NCBI GenBank assembly: GCA_019096065.1
Contig: JAGUCH010000007.1
Span: forward strand, 1,324,501-1,388,500
Direction of reading: 5' to 3'
Source of the DNA: Paracyclopina nana
Taxonomy: Eukaryota > Arthropoda > Copepoda > Cyclopoida > Cyclopettidae
Length of the DNA: 64,000 bases
This document shows positions 10,876 through 19,944 of this stretch, piece by piece. Under the pieces are notes generated by a model that had not been told where the DNA came from, did no database searches, and was given only the letters and a program-made list of their open reading frames with translations. Made by a program: the position numbers and the translations under genes. Position 1 is the stretch's first letter, and every line of letters starts with the position of its first letter.

Positions 10876-13778
10876 TTAGGCAATTACGATGATTTTTTTG
10901 GATCCACTAACATTGTAGAGCTCATTCGCATTGAAGGTGACCACAAGCGTAGTTTGGCCAGCCCTAGTTGGAATGATTTCAAAGTCAAACTCAATTTTCT
11001 CCCTAGCCTTGACATTTCTGAATTTTGACTTTGGAGCTGTGACCTTCACACCAGGAGCCTCCATGGTGAAGGTGCATCTCGTCAAGTCCACGTCCAATGG
11101 ATTGGCAAATCGTACTGACACCTTGGCCATTCGCATGACCCTGGGGGTATCTGGAATCACTCTCAAGTCCAGCTTTGGCTTGTCCAGGATGAAGGTGTCC
11201 TCTCCCGTCCAAACCTGGTCAGTTTCCTTGATTTTGACCAAAAACCTGTTGACAAAATGGCAGTACTCGACTGTCTTGGGCATGTACTCCTCTGGAGGGA
11301 CGGTCATGGTCAAGGTTTCTCCTGCAGCATTAATTTTAAATATACATAAATAGTGTTGATGAAACCATCTTACTCTCATAAGGCTGGAGGACAAAGAGGC
11401 CTTCGCCAATTTTGATCTGGTGGGCCTTTTGTCCATTGTAAAAAATGGAGTTGGTGACCATAGTGATATGAACGGTCCTCTCATCTCTGGATTGATTCTG
11501 GTGAAAATGAGAAGCTCAATGAATAAATACTGGACCCTAACATGGAACACAGTACATGCAAGAACAAGCTGACCATGTATGGTTGGCCATATTGGCCCTT
11601 GTCCAAATCAATCATTTGGAAGAAGACATCTTGATGCTTCAGTCCTGGAAATTTGGCCATTTCCTGGTTGGCAAATCCAAGTGCTTTCATGTAGGTCACC
11701 CTCTCATTCAGGCTGCCCTCTTTGGCCTTGTAGTTGTCAGTGATATTTTCATAGTCATTCTCAAAGTCGTCAGACATGTATCCAATGGCTTTGGTGATCA
11801 CCGAGTGGCCCACTCTGGAACAAGAAGAAATTGATTTCATTTACTTTGTTGCTCTTCAGCCTATTCTATACTGAGAAGTGTTGGTTTCTGACAGCCGAAA
11901 TCCCAGGTCAGTGGCAGGATCAGCCACATAGGTATGGATGTCAGCATTGACCTCAGCAAACACAAATCCAACATCGTAACCAAGTCCAAGATCACCTCTG
12001 CGAACAGCCTCAACCGGAGCTGGGCCACACTGCATTTTGTCTGCACAAAATAAGAAATAATCAAAATTGAAAAAAAAAATTTAAAAAAAAAATCACATTG
12101 AGATGGTTCCTGAGGAGTGGCATCAATGACCTGCCAGCCTCCATAAAAGGCTTGGTTCAAGTCCGGCCTCTTCATCCAAACCTCGTTCCAGACATGGAAG
12201 TTCCACACTGAATCCTGCCTTCCCTGGCTGGATCCAGTGCCCAGGGTTTCTCCATCAGTGTCAAAAAACTTGTCCACGCTCAAGCTGCCATCAGTGTCAT
12301 GAGCTGACACATAATTGGTCACACACCTGCAGGGCATTCCCAAGGCTCTGCAAACTGAAAATGGAATTTTAGCCTTTTTTAAAGCTCCAAGCTTCAAAGA
12401 GGTTTACTTGTGGTTGTGACAGCAGCAAACACCCAGCATTGGCCATATTTGACTGGGTGCTCCCCTCCACGTTTCATGTACTCCTCCAGAATGGCCACTG
12501 ATCCAGTCCACTCAAATGGGGCAGTGCCATCACTGTAATTTCCATCCCATCTGCCCACCAGGACCCCATTGTCATCATTGCTGTTGACAATGGCTGAAAT
12601 GGCCCTGGACACCTTGACAGGGTCTCCCCTCTCAGTGTCTTTGATGAGGGCCATTTTATCCAGGAGGTGGCAAACTGCTGGCAAAACCGAGTCCCTCATC
12701 TGGCCAAACACCCAAGGCCTGCCTTGAATGTGATTATGGCTGCCTCCATAGATTTTGCCCACCTCATTCATCACATATTCCTCCCTGCCAGCAGGGTGGG
12801 ACAGGTACACTGGATCACCTAAGAAAAATCCTGAAGCCTTCTGAATTGATTTTCTTCCTGGATTCACCAATTACCTTCCATGAAGGGATTGAAGAGGATG
12901 TAGAGCTGCTCCTCAGTTCTAAAAGTCCTCTGGTGGGTGAACCTGGCTGGGCCTTCTTGCCAAGTATCCACTGCCAGCCTCCACAGGCCCACGGGAGCAT
13001 TGGCAGGGATCCTCACCATGACCTCAATCCTCTGGCCAAGCCTCCTGTCAAACAAGGTCTCCCAGGTGTCTGCACTGATGGAGAAGTCTCTCCTCTGCAT
13101 CAGCTCAGTCACTGCCTTGGTCCCCTTGACCACTGAGGGGTTGGAGCCAAACTCGAAGGTCAAGCTGACCTTGTCTTTGTTGATGTCAAAGCCTCTGTCC
13201 TTGCACTTGATGGCCAAACTCAGCACATCGCCCCTCCGGACAATGCAGGCCTTCTTCTGGGCCACCAGTTCATAGCTGGTGGTCCTGTGCTTTGTGCCAT
13301 TGTCTGCCACCATCCAATCAATCCCTTCCACGGCCAAAACATGACTTTTGACAACTGCAACAGGATCATCAGGAGTAGAGTTAAGACGCTAGATGGAGTA
13401 GGTGCGGCATGACATTTTCTTGGTGCAAAAGTACAAGCCGCCCAAAAAAACCGATCTTTTCAACAGGTTCATCAATAAACCCATTGTTTTGTAGGCTTAA
13501 AATGTTGCTTCATAATCTTCTTTGCAGAAAATATCTCACAAGATGAAGCAGTCATTTCGTTCTGCCAAATATGTTAAACTTTATGCCTAACGCGAGCCTT
13601 AAAAAAATTGTTGCGTTTCGCAAGACCAAATAAACGTCAACAAAATACTAACTTCTGATTGGCCATTGCAAATTTGCACCTGACTTTGATTGGTCCAAAA
13701 ATGTTATGCCGCTCTTACGACTTTAGAGCAGAGTGAGAAATAATTGTCATTAAACAAATATCTTACATGGATCTTCAT
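10876..13778 (-). CDS. Transglutaminase (protein-glutamine gamma-glutamyltransferase), 8 exons
   Basis: Coding exons are 13767-13778, 12875-13388, 12408-12818, 12097-12354, 11872-12040, 11574-11814, 11374-11497 and 10876-11321. All phases match and give 724 residues, normal for animal transglutaminases (~690-750). Order: N-terminal beta-sandwich, catalytic core, two C-terminal beta-barrels. The active site is complete: Cys303 in GQCWVFA, His366 in FHVWNEVW, Asp390 in WQVIDATPQE, plus the core Trp in VGRWDGNYSDG. The enzyme makes Ca2+-dependent epsilon-(gamma-glutamyl)lysine cross-links between proteins, as in clotting, cuticle or matrix hardening. It has no signal peptide and no Met-Gly acylation start, so it is likely cytosolic or released without the classical route. 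The first exon would encode only MKIH; that start is an inference from a good donor and matching phase. Confidence 0.93.
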
Positions 13779-14757
13779 GGCTGGATCCTCGGTTGGCCAG
13801 GACTCTGTGGAAGTGCCATAGTGGAGGAAGGCCGAAAAAGTCACTATGACTGGTCCTCACTCGAAGGCTTGGCCAAGAAGAGCTATTGGCATGATCCTGG
13901 GGAAGAATCCAAGCCTTCACTTTGCTCCAGATGAACAGCATATTTTTAATTACTTACCATGGTACTGGTGCTGACAATGATCACGGTTGACTACCACATT
14001 AGCAATGGTGTTATTGTTTGCCCATGCCACATTTTAAAACAAGCAGACGCCCAAGTGGAAACGTGATTTCACGATTTTTATTATTTCCACACCACCAAAT
14101 AATCAATGGCTTTGGTACGTGATTTTGGTAATGCACATGTACACAGGTGTTGCTCAATTGCCCTGAATAATACTAGGTTGGTATATATTTGCTGCAAATG
14201 AGGCTTTTTTCAGCAGACAACTATTCGAGTAGATTGGCACAGGCCAACTTATGAGGTGTGTAAAGGGCAGTAAAAGATGTGTATAAGTCTGACTTCCTCG
14301 GGTTGGTTAGTTTGTGGGTGGAATTTTTGCTGCTGCTGCTGCTGAATGAATAAGGAGGGGCCATAGCTGAATTGAAGCCTTAAAAATATACATAGCAGTT
14401 GGTTTTCAAAGAAATGCTAATCAATTTTCAACATAAAGCTACAAAGTGTTGGCATCATCCTTCATTGTTCATTTTTCGCAATATATACTGTGGTACAAAA
14501 AATGCAATCTGATGCAAATGTATAGAGCCATTTTTATACCATTTGCCACCTACGAAACTAGTTGAAATATTGGAGCATATTTGCTAAGCCCATAAAAAGT
14601 GCATTTCTGGCCACCAAAAGGCATGAAAAAATATGTTGAAAATTAACATGTGTGCGCATCCTGGCATGTTTTTCTTTGTAAGCCTTATTAAAAAACAAAT
14701 ATTGCAGCTACTGGCTTTGATGTTTTTAAGGTCAATTAAGGTCATTAGATATTCTGA
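13779..14757. other. Spacer upstream of transglutaminase
   Basis: No convincing gene seen. An open minus-strand frame at 13750-13941 overlaps the first transglutaminase exon in another frame and is probably chance. A short CTG run lies near 14331-14344. Confidence 0.4.
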
Positions 14758-14884
14758 GGAGGCACGGCAAAAAATGCGAGTATAGTAAACATAAAACCAA
14801 AACGAATCTCTTCCGAGCGTAGCGAGGTCAAATTTGAGTCGAGGTTTATGTTTACCATACGAGCGCAATTTTTGCCGTACCTTC
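14758..14884. mobile_element. Fold-back / MITE-like inverted repeat, 127 bp
   Basis: Two arms of about 40 bp, AGGCACGGCAAAAAATGCG on the left and the complement of CGCAATTTTTGCCGTACCTT on the right, share GTAAACATAAA further in and flank a ~40 bp centre. The arms differ at several positions. No clear target duplication seen and no coding capacity; superfamily not assigned. Confidence 0.65.
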
Positions 14885-14978
14885 AAAGCTCAGAAAAGCT
14901 GCCAGCACAAATATGCACTTAAACCGAATTTCCAAGTGAGTAATGAACTTGCCGAAATCAAGCGCTATAACTAAACTT

Positions 14979-15246
14979 AGCAAATGGTAAATGGAAACTC
15001 AAGGGGTATTCTTTAATTTAATTTACCATTAAGTAAAAAATAGCCCCAGGGTTTTCATTTGCCAATAAATAAAAAATAACCCCAGGGTTTGCATTTGCCG
15101 TTTGCTAAGTAAAAAGTACCCCTAGGATTTTCATTTACCATTTGCTAAGTAACAAATATCCATAGGGCTATCATTTACTACATAAAGCATCGGGAGCACA
15201 AGAAGGCCGAGTCAACCATGAAAGAGAATTACTCACGAGGAAATTC
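14979..15246 (+). repeat. Dispersed repeat, copy A (about 268 bp)
   Basis: Runs from AGCAAATGGTAAATGGAAAC to ACTCACGAGG plus a few bases, and is repeated with divergence at 15364-15625 in the same orientation. Inside it a short unit around AAAAATACCCCTAGGGTTTT recurs three to four times. Confidence 0.75.
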
Positions 15247-15363
15247 TATTTACAGCGCATAATAGTATTTTGTGTTCTCTGATAATTTTACAGTAGTCAA
15301 TAAGATGAGCTGCCCTGATGTGTTGTCAAGAAGTAAATGTTAACCCTAGGGATGTTTTTACTC

Positions 15364-15625
15364 AGCAAATGGTAAATGGAAACCCTTAGGCCATAGGGGT
15401 ATTTTTTACTTAGTAAAAACCATCCCTAAGGTTTTCATTTACTGTTAGTAAAAAATACCCCCAGGGTTTTCGTTTACCATTTGCTAAGTAAAAAATACCC
15501 CTAGGGTTTTCATTTGCCATTTGCTAAGTAACAAATATCCCTAGGGCTATCATTTACTACATAGCGCATCGGGAGCGCAAGAAGGCCGAGTCAACCGGCA
15601 AAGTGAATGACTCACGAGGTAATTC
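15364..15625 (+). repeat. Dispersed repeat, copy B (about 262 bp)
   Basis: Second copy of the unit at 14979-15246. Shared landmarks are GGGCTATCATTTACTACATA and AAGAAGGCCGAGTCAACC. It ends only about 35 bp beyond the stop of the SDCCAG8-like gene and so abuts that gene's poly(A) region. Confidence 0.75.
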
Positions 15626-15647
15626 AGTGCGTAAAAGCTTTCACAGG

Positions 15648-15653
15648 TTTATT
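15648..15653 (-). terminator. poly(A) signal of the SDCCAG8-like gene
   Basis: AATAAA on the minus strand, 6 bp after the stop codon at 15660-15662, implying a very short 3' UTR. Confidence 0.65.
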
Positions 15654-15659
15654 TTTTGC

Positions 15660-17210
15660 TCAGGTTTGGTTTTTGGCAACTGATGACAAAGGTGAAGACA
15701 TTTGGCCATCTCTCTCAACCACAATGGCTTCTTTTTGGTACTGGTTATGCCTGACACTCCTGGTGTGTCTTTTAGGCATCTGCAAGCTGGACTTTCCTCG
15801 TACCAGCTCCTCAATCTCCTCAGCCAGGCGCACCTTGTCCCGCTCCAAATCCTGGATTTTCCTGCAGCATTGCTCATACATTTGGCCATACTGCCTGCTT
15901 TGCCCATCCAGGACCTGGATTTGGGTCATGCTCTCTCCCAGCTGATGGCTCAGGCGAGACACCTGATCGCTGTAGCTGGAGGACACAGATTCCAACTTTG
16001 TGGCCAAATCTGTGCACTGAGTTCTCAACCCGTCTATGATTTGCTTTTGCTTCTGAACAATGGCTCTCAGCTGATTGACAGTTGCTGGGTTGTCAGCTGT
16101 TGCATTATCATCAGGTGATTTGCTGATGCTCAGCTTGAACAGGTTGAGCTCCCTCTCCAGCGATGATTTGTTGTCGCTCAAGCTGAGCAGATCCGCTCTG
16201 GTTTCCTCCAGGAGCTGCTCAGTTCTCAGCAGCCTGGACTTGTATGACTCAATCTCATTTCTGTGCCTTGCTGAGAAGGAGTCCAAGTCAGACTGGCTGT
16301 GCTCATGGTCAACTCTGAGGCAGGTCAGCTCATGCTCCAGCTGCTGCCTGGCAGACCTCAAGTTCACCACTTCCAGGTGCAAATTTCCTATTCTGGTCTC
16401 ATAGTCATCTTGGACTTTGTCTGACAAGGCTTTCTGGTCTCTCAGCTGCCTCCTAAGCTCCGCCTCCTTCCTGTGGCAGCTGTCCAAGTCAGCCATTAGC
16501 TGAGCCAGCTGACCAGCATGCTGATCAGCTTGCTCCCTCACAGCTGAGTACTCATCCCTGCACCGCTGCTCAGTCTTCAGCCTGACCTCCTCCATCTTGT
16601 CCAGCTGCTCCTCAATGATGCCTTTGATCCTCTCTTGCTGCCTGTCCAGCTGCTGCTTCACTTGACTCAGCTCCATCTCAGCCTGGCTCTTCTCAAGGCT
16701 CATTTGCTCAGCCATGCTGATGCTTTGCCTCACCTGCTCCACTGCCTCAGTTTCCCTTCTTTGCAGCTCCATACTTTCATCCTTGAGGGCTTGCAGAGCA
16801 TTGACCAGCCAGACATTGTCTCTCTTCAGACTCTCATGCCTGGTCTCCAGTTGTTTCTTCAGGCTCTCATTCTCAAGGCTCAGCTTTTGAATCAGCTCCT
16901 GGGTGTCCTTCTCCTGGTGAAGTGTGGCTTCCCTGACCTTGCTGACTGTGTCATTCAGCTGGTTCCTGCAGAAAGACAACTCCTCTTCCAACTGGCTGAT
17001 GTAGTCTTCTTGGTAAGTGACAAGGCTTCTCAACTCTCCTTTTGTGTGGTGAGTCTGGTTCAGCAGATCTTCATGGGAGCACCACCTCTTTTGCTCCCTC
17101 TTCACTGGTTGGAAATTGCTCTCATTCTGGTTGCTAGCAGGAAAGTCATTGGACTCCAGCATGAGCTTCAATTTGGTCACAGCTTCATTGTACTTGGCAA
17201 CATGCTCCAT
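15660..17210 (-). CDS. SDCCAG8: SDCCAG8-like centrosomal coiled-coil protein
   Basis: Single open exon of 516 residues, nearly all coiled coil (human SDCCAG8 is 713). Three blocks line up with the human protein as I remember it: YQEDYISQLEEELSFCRNQL at ~65-84 (human YIHHLEAEVKFCKEEL), the RDNVWLVNALQALKD..QRRETEAVEQVRQSISMAEQ stretch at ~130-170 (human RDDLMSALVSVRSSL..QQREASAYEQVKQVLQISEE), and the LRTQCTDLATKLESVS...QYGQMYEQCCRKIQDL region at ~400-460 (human LKEECCTLAKKLEQIS...QHGRVHETMKQRLRQL). SDCCAG8 sits at centrioles and the ciliary base and recruits pericentriolar material. The human N-terminal ~130 residues appear largely absent. The ATG lies 5 bp after a 3' splice site and 87 bp after the CFAP298 stop on the same strand, so it may be the last gene of an operon. 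Confidence 0.82.
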   Translation of the reverse strand: MEHVAKYNEAVTKLKLMLESNDFPASNQNESNFQPVKREQKRWCSHEDLLNQTHHTKGELRSLVTYQEDYISQLEEELSFCRNQLNDTVSKVREATLHQEKDTQELIQKLSLENESLKKQLETRHESLKRDNVWLVNALQALKDESMELQRRETEAVEQVRQSISMAEQMSLEKSQAEMELSQVKQQLDRQQERIKGIIEEQLDKMEEVRLKTEQRCRDEYSAVREQADQHAGQLAQLMADLDSCHRKEAELRRQLRDQKALSDKVQDDYETRIGNLHLEVVNLRSARQQLEHELTCLRVDHEHSQSDLDSFSARHRNEIESYKSRLLRTEQLLEETRADLLSLSDNKSSLERELNLFKLSISKSPDDNATADNPATVNQLRAIVQKQKQIIDGLRTQCTDLATKLESVSSSYSDQVSRLSHQLGESMTQIQVLDGQSRQYGQMYEQCCRKIQDLERDKVRLAEEIEELVRGKSSLQMPKRHTRSVRHNQYQKEAIVVERDGQMSSPLSSVAKNQT

Positions 17211-17297
17211 TATACCTAAAATAAGAAGGAAATCGTTGTCAAGATCATCATTGGTTGAGTAGTCTTTGCCAAAAAAAGAAGCTTATTTATTATCATT
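17211..17297 (-). promoter_or_regulatory. Intercistronic gap CFAP298-SDCCAG8 with candidate trans-splice acceptor
   Basis: Only 87 bp. On the minus strand the CFAP298 stop is followed by AATAAA (17286-17291), then 68 bp later by CTTATTTTAG (AG at 17216-17217), then GTATA and the SDCCAG8 ATG. Poly(A) signal, short spacer, 3' splice site and ATG in this order are what operons resolved by spliced-leader trans-splicing show. A cis-spliced 5'-UTR exon cannot be excluded. Confidence 0.5.
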
Positions 17298-18222
17298 CTA
17301 GAGCTTGGGTTTCCAGGAAATGTTGTCCAGGCCAAGGACTTTTCTCTTCAGGGACTGCTGATCTGCCCAAGGAGCATCCAGGTAAGAGTCATCAGCATCC
17401 CTTGCCAGGCGTTCAAGCTCCTCTCTCCTCTTTGCACTTTGCATCATGAGCATCTTCTGGTCATGCTCCGAGATCAGAGGCTCCCTGCATGGCTGTCCAG
17501 CTTTCTTGCTGGCCACTTTGATGGTCACTTTGGACTTTTCATTGTTGCCCAAGTATTCCTTGAGGCAAGTGCCCATCAGCAGCTCCTTTGAAGCAAACCA
17601 AAGCTTGGTGTCATTGGGATCAGCCACCTTGGTCAGCTCAGCACTATGGCACTCGGACAAGATTTCCCTGTTCTCCAGCTCCATCCTCACTGGCTCATAC
17701 TCTGGAAGACCCACGGGGTACACTGTTTTGACTGCATTGCCCAAGTCCCTCATCAACCCGGAGATGTCTTGGTGGCTCAGTTGGTGGTGAGGATTCTTGA
17801 GCAGCATCTCAGCATCCTTGACCGCATCCATAAGCACCTGCCTGAACGTGCAAGTTGGGCTTTTGCCAATCCTGAATCCAATGGGGTCCGGATTCTCCTC
17901 ATACCTATTTTCAAATGAGTCATCAGAAGATGTAGATTTTTTCACTTATTAATTATTACCCTCCAGCTGGCTCACAAATCGATGCAGCTTCATCGGTCAG
18001 CTTGAGCTCAAGGATTTGCTCTTCCAGAAGGCCTCTCATGTTTGGTGGCTTTGCTATGCCATGGCTGGCCAAAGCAGTGATGGCGTCAGCCAAACGCAGG
18101 ATCTTGAGCCTGCCATTGATGAGGACACACAAATCTGCCAACACGGAGTCCACTCTGGCACTCAAAGTGGTCTCGTGTAAAAAGAGGAGTTTTTCGCCTC
18201 TCTTCACATTGAGTAGCACCAT
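17298..18222 (-). CDS. CFAP298: CFAP298 (C21orf59/Kurly), ciliary motility factor, 2 exons
   Basis: Exons 17960-18222 and 17298-17904 are joined across a 55 bp GT-AG intron and give 289 residues; the human protein has 290. The start MVLLNVKRGE matches human MVLLHVKRGD. Further matches: INGRLKILRLADAI (human YNGRLKVQRLCSEM), HGIAKPPNMRGLLEEQILELKL (human HGIFLPPNMQGLTDDQIEELKL), VYPVGLPEYEPVRMELENRE, and near the C-terminus YLDAPWADQQSLKR with a final ISWKPKL (human YLNSPWADNTALKR and IKWRPR). CFAP298 works in the cytoplasm in dynein-arm assembly and cilium polarity; loss causes immotile cilia. I chose the ATG at 18222 by this alignment. The gene lies 93 bp after the FPGS stop and 87 bp before SDCCAG8, same strand. 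Confidence 0.95.
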
Positions 18223-18315
18223 TTCGGCACTTGGTTGGATCAATAATTTTCATTCTGCTAAAAAGCTATTGTTCCGACTGAAGCAGGTAGCACCACAAGA
18301 AAGCGCGAAAGCAGT
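18223..18315 (-). promoter_or_regulatory. Intercistronic gap FPGS-CFAP298 with candidate trans-splice acceptor
   Basis: 93 bp. On the minus strand GCTTTTTAG (AG at 18258-18259) is followed by CAG and an ATG at 18253 that is out of frame with the CFAP298 start at 18222. An AATAAA at 18331-18336 lies inside the last codons of FPGS. The arrangement resembles the next gap and supports co-transcription. Confidence 0.45.
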
Positions 18316-19944
18316 TTATACCTTGGTATCTTTATTGTTATGCGCTAATTGAGTGTATTCGTCGATAATTTGAGCCTCCGCCAGGATCTGCTCCGCAGTC
18401 TTCTCAAAGCAGTTGGGTTGAATGAAGCTCAAGACTCCGCCGACCAAATGCAGAGATCCAGCCACATAAATGTCCACTTTTTTCTGGGGAAACTGGCTTT
18501 CAGCCAGGTTGAGAGCATCTTCAATGTAGGTGACAACTTGGCAGGGCACAGCCACGTCACGCCCAGGAATGTCCCTGTTGTTGGCAGCCTTGGCCTCTTG
18601 CAGGCGCTCCCACATCTCCTGGTTGACTTGGCACCTCTTGAGCGAGTAGGCAAAGCTGTAGTTCAAGTTGGTGTTGTCAGACGCCATGTCCTCTTGCTTG
18701 GTCATGTTGGTGCAAAAAATGGCCAAGTCAAAGGGAAACGTGACCAGGGGTGCCAGGAGCACTTCGGCTCTTCTATCACCAGTCGAGTTGAAGATGAGCA
18801 CCTTTTGGGCACCTGTGGTACTCACATGATCGAACCATTGTCTGCAAGCCCACATGCTCTGCTCAGTGTGAGCCCCATCAAGGTAAAACGTCCGAGGGCC
18901 ACACTCGACTTTGTGTGATCTTCCTGGCCAGCTGCACAGCCTCAGCCCCAATGCTTCAGCTAGGCTCAATTGGAAGCCCTTGGCCATTCGGAGGACGCCC
19001 GGGTCAACCCTGTCAGGGTATGTCCGTGACAAGAAAAACCTGGCCAATTGGAGTGCTATGGAAGCGTTGTTTTCATGCACTTGCTTGAACAGGCTCATTC
19101 CCTCCGGAGGAAAGACTGACCAGTCGTACTTGTCCATCTTGGGCGCTCCGAAAATTGGGCAGTTCAACTCCTTGGATCTCTTGGCGAGCACCTCCAAAGC
19201 ACTCCGAGGCTGATTGGGATTGACGAAAGCGACGCTGCCAGCCTTCATGATTCCAGCTTTGTGCCAGGCAATCTCCTCGATGGACTCGCCGAGCACCTTG
19301 ACATGATCGTAATCAAGCGTCGTGATGCCGACTGCCACTGGATTCTCCGTGATGTTGGTGCAGTCGTAGGCGCCGCCGATGCCAACCTCGATGACAGCCA
19401 CGTCCACTTTCTCCTTGATGAACACGTTGAGCGCGAGAATGGTGAGGAATTTGAAGTAGGCCGGCCTGTCATCCGGATTCCTGCAGATCTTGTCATAGGT
19501 GGGCCAAAAGTGGGAGGCAAAGAGGTCTTGACTGATTGGCACTCCGTTGATGCGAATTCGCTCAGTCACCGATACCAGGTGGGGCGATGAGTAGAAACCG
19601 GTTTTGAGACCATGCTGGCGAAGAATCGATTCAGTGAATGCACACGTGGATCCTTTGCCCTTGGTGCCACTGACATGAATGACATTCAGGCCGCGAAGAT
19701 CTGCCAATGACAAGCCGGACTCGACAAGGAACTTTCTCGTCTGAGTGAGATTCTGGTTGGCGTAATTCTTCAGCCTTTCCTCTTTGACCTTTTCCAAGAC
19801 GACAGCATTGGTTTGCAGGCCATTTAGGGCTGCAATGGCTTCGTTGTATGTTTGCAATCTTCTTCGTTCCATTTTGACGCAGCTTTTTACTTGGAGATGA
19901 CAGCTGGTGAAAACTGCTCCTCTTCTCAACTGGCCGAGCAACAT
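18316..19944 (-). CDS. FPGS: Folylpolyglutamate synthase, single exon
   Basis: 542 residues, uninterrupted. FPGS adds gamma-linked glutamates to folates using ATP, which traps folate in the cell and raises its affinity for folate enzymes. Visible motifs: ATP-binding loop HVSGTKGKGS (~91-99), the folate-loop region with TGFYSSPHLVSVTERIRING, the Mur-ligase segment VDVAVIEVGIGGAYDCTNI, TTLDYDHVKVLG and HKAGIMK, and the C-terminal-domain DGAHTEQS. The first Met precedes ~24 residues rich in basic and hydrophobic residues with no acids (LLGQLRRGAVFTSCHLQ). A second Met at residue 25 starts directly at the conserved domain. This mirrors the two-start layout of mammalian FPGS that gives mitochondrial and cytosolic forms; dual targeting here is an inference. 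It would be the first gene of the candidate operon. Confidence 0.95.
   Translation of the reverse strand: MLLGQLRRGAVFTSCHLQVKSCVKMERRRLQTYNEAIAALNGLQTNAVVLEKVKEERLKNYANQNLTQTRKFLVESGLSLADLRGLNVIHVSGTKGKGSTCAFTESILRQHGLKTGFYSSPHLVSVTERIRINGVPISQDLFASHFWPTYDKICRNPDDRPAYFKFLTILALNVFIKEKVDVAVIEVGIGGAYDCTNITENPVAVGITTLDYDHVKVLGESIEEIAWHKAGIMKAGSVAFVNPNQPRSALEVLAKRSKELNCPIFGAPKMDKYDWSVFPPEGMSLFKQVHENNASIALQLARFFLSRTYPDRVDPGVLRMAKGFQLSLAEALGLRLCSWPGRSHKVECGPRTFYLDGAHTEQSMWACRQWFDHVSTTGAQKVLIFNSTGDRRAEVLLAPLVTFPFDLAIFCTNMTKQEDMASDNTNLNYSFAYSLKRCQVNQEMWERLQEAKAANNRDIPGRDVAVPCQVVTYIEDALNLAESQFPQKKVDIYVAGSLHLVGGVLSFIQPNCFEKTAEQILAEAQIIDEYTQLAHNNKDTKV

Noticed and set aside
10931-11353. Plus-strand open frames opposite transglutaminase, and similar ones opposite FPGS and SDCCAG8
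   Set aside because: Shadows of well-supported minus-strand exons; no family resemblance.
13750-13941. Minus-strand frame of 63 residues as an N-terminal transglutaminase exon
   Set aside because: Its frame does not match the next exon in phase; the short MKIH exon inside it does.
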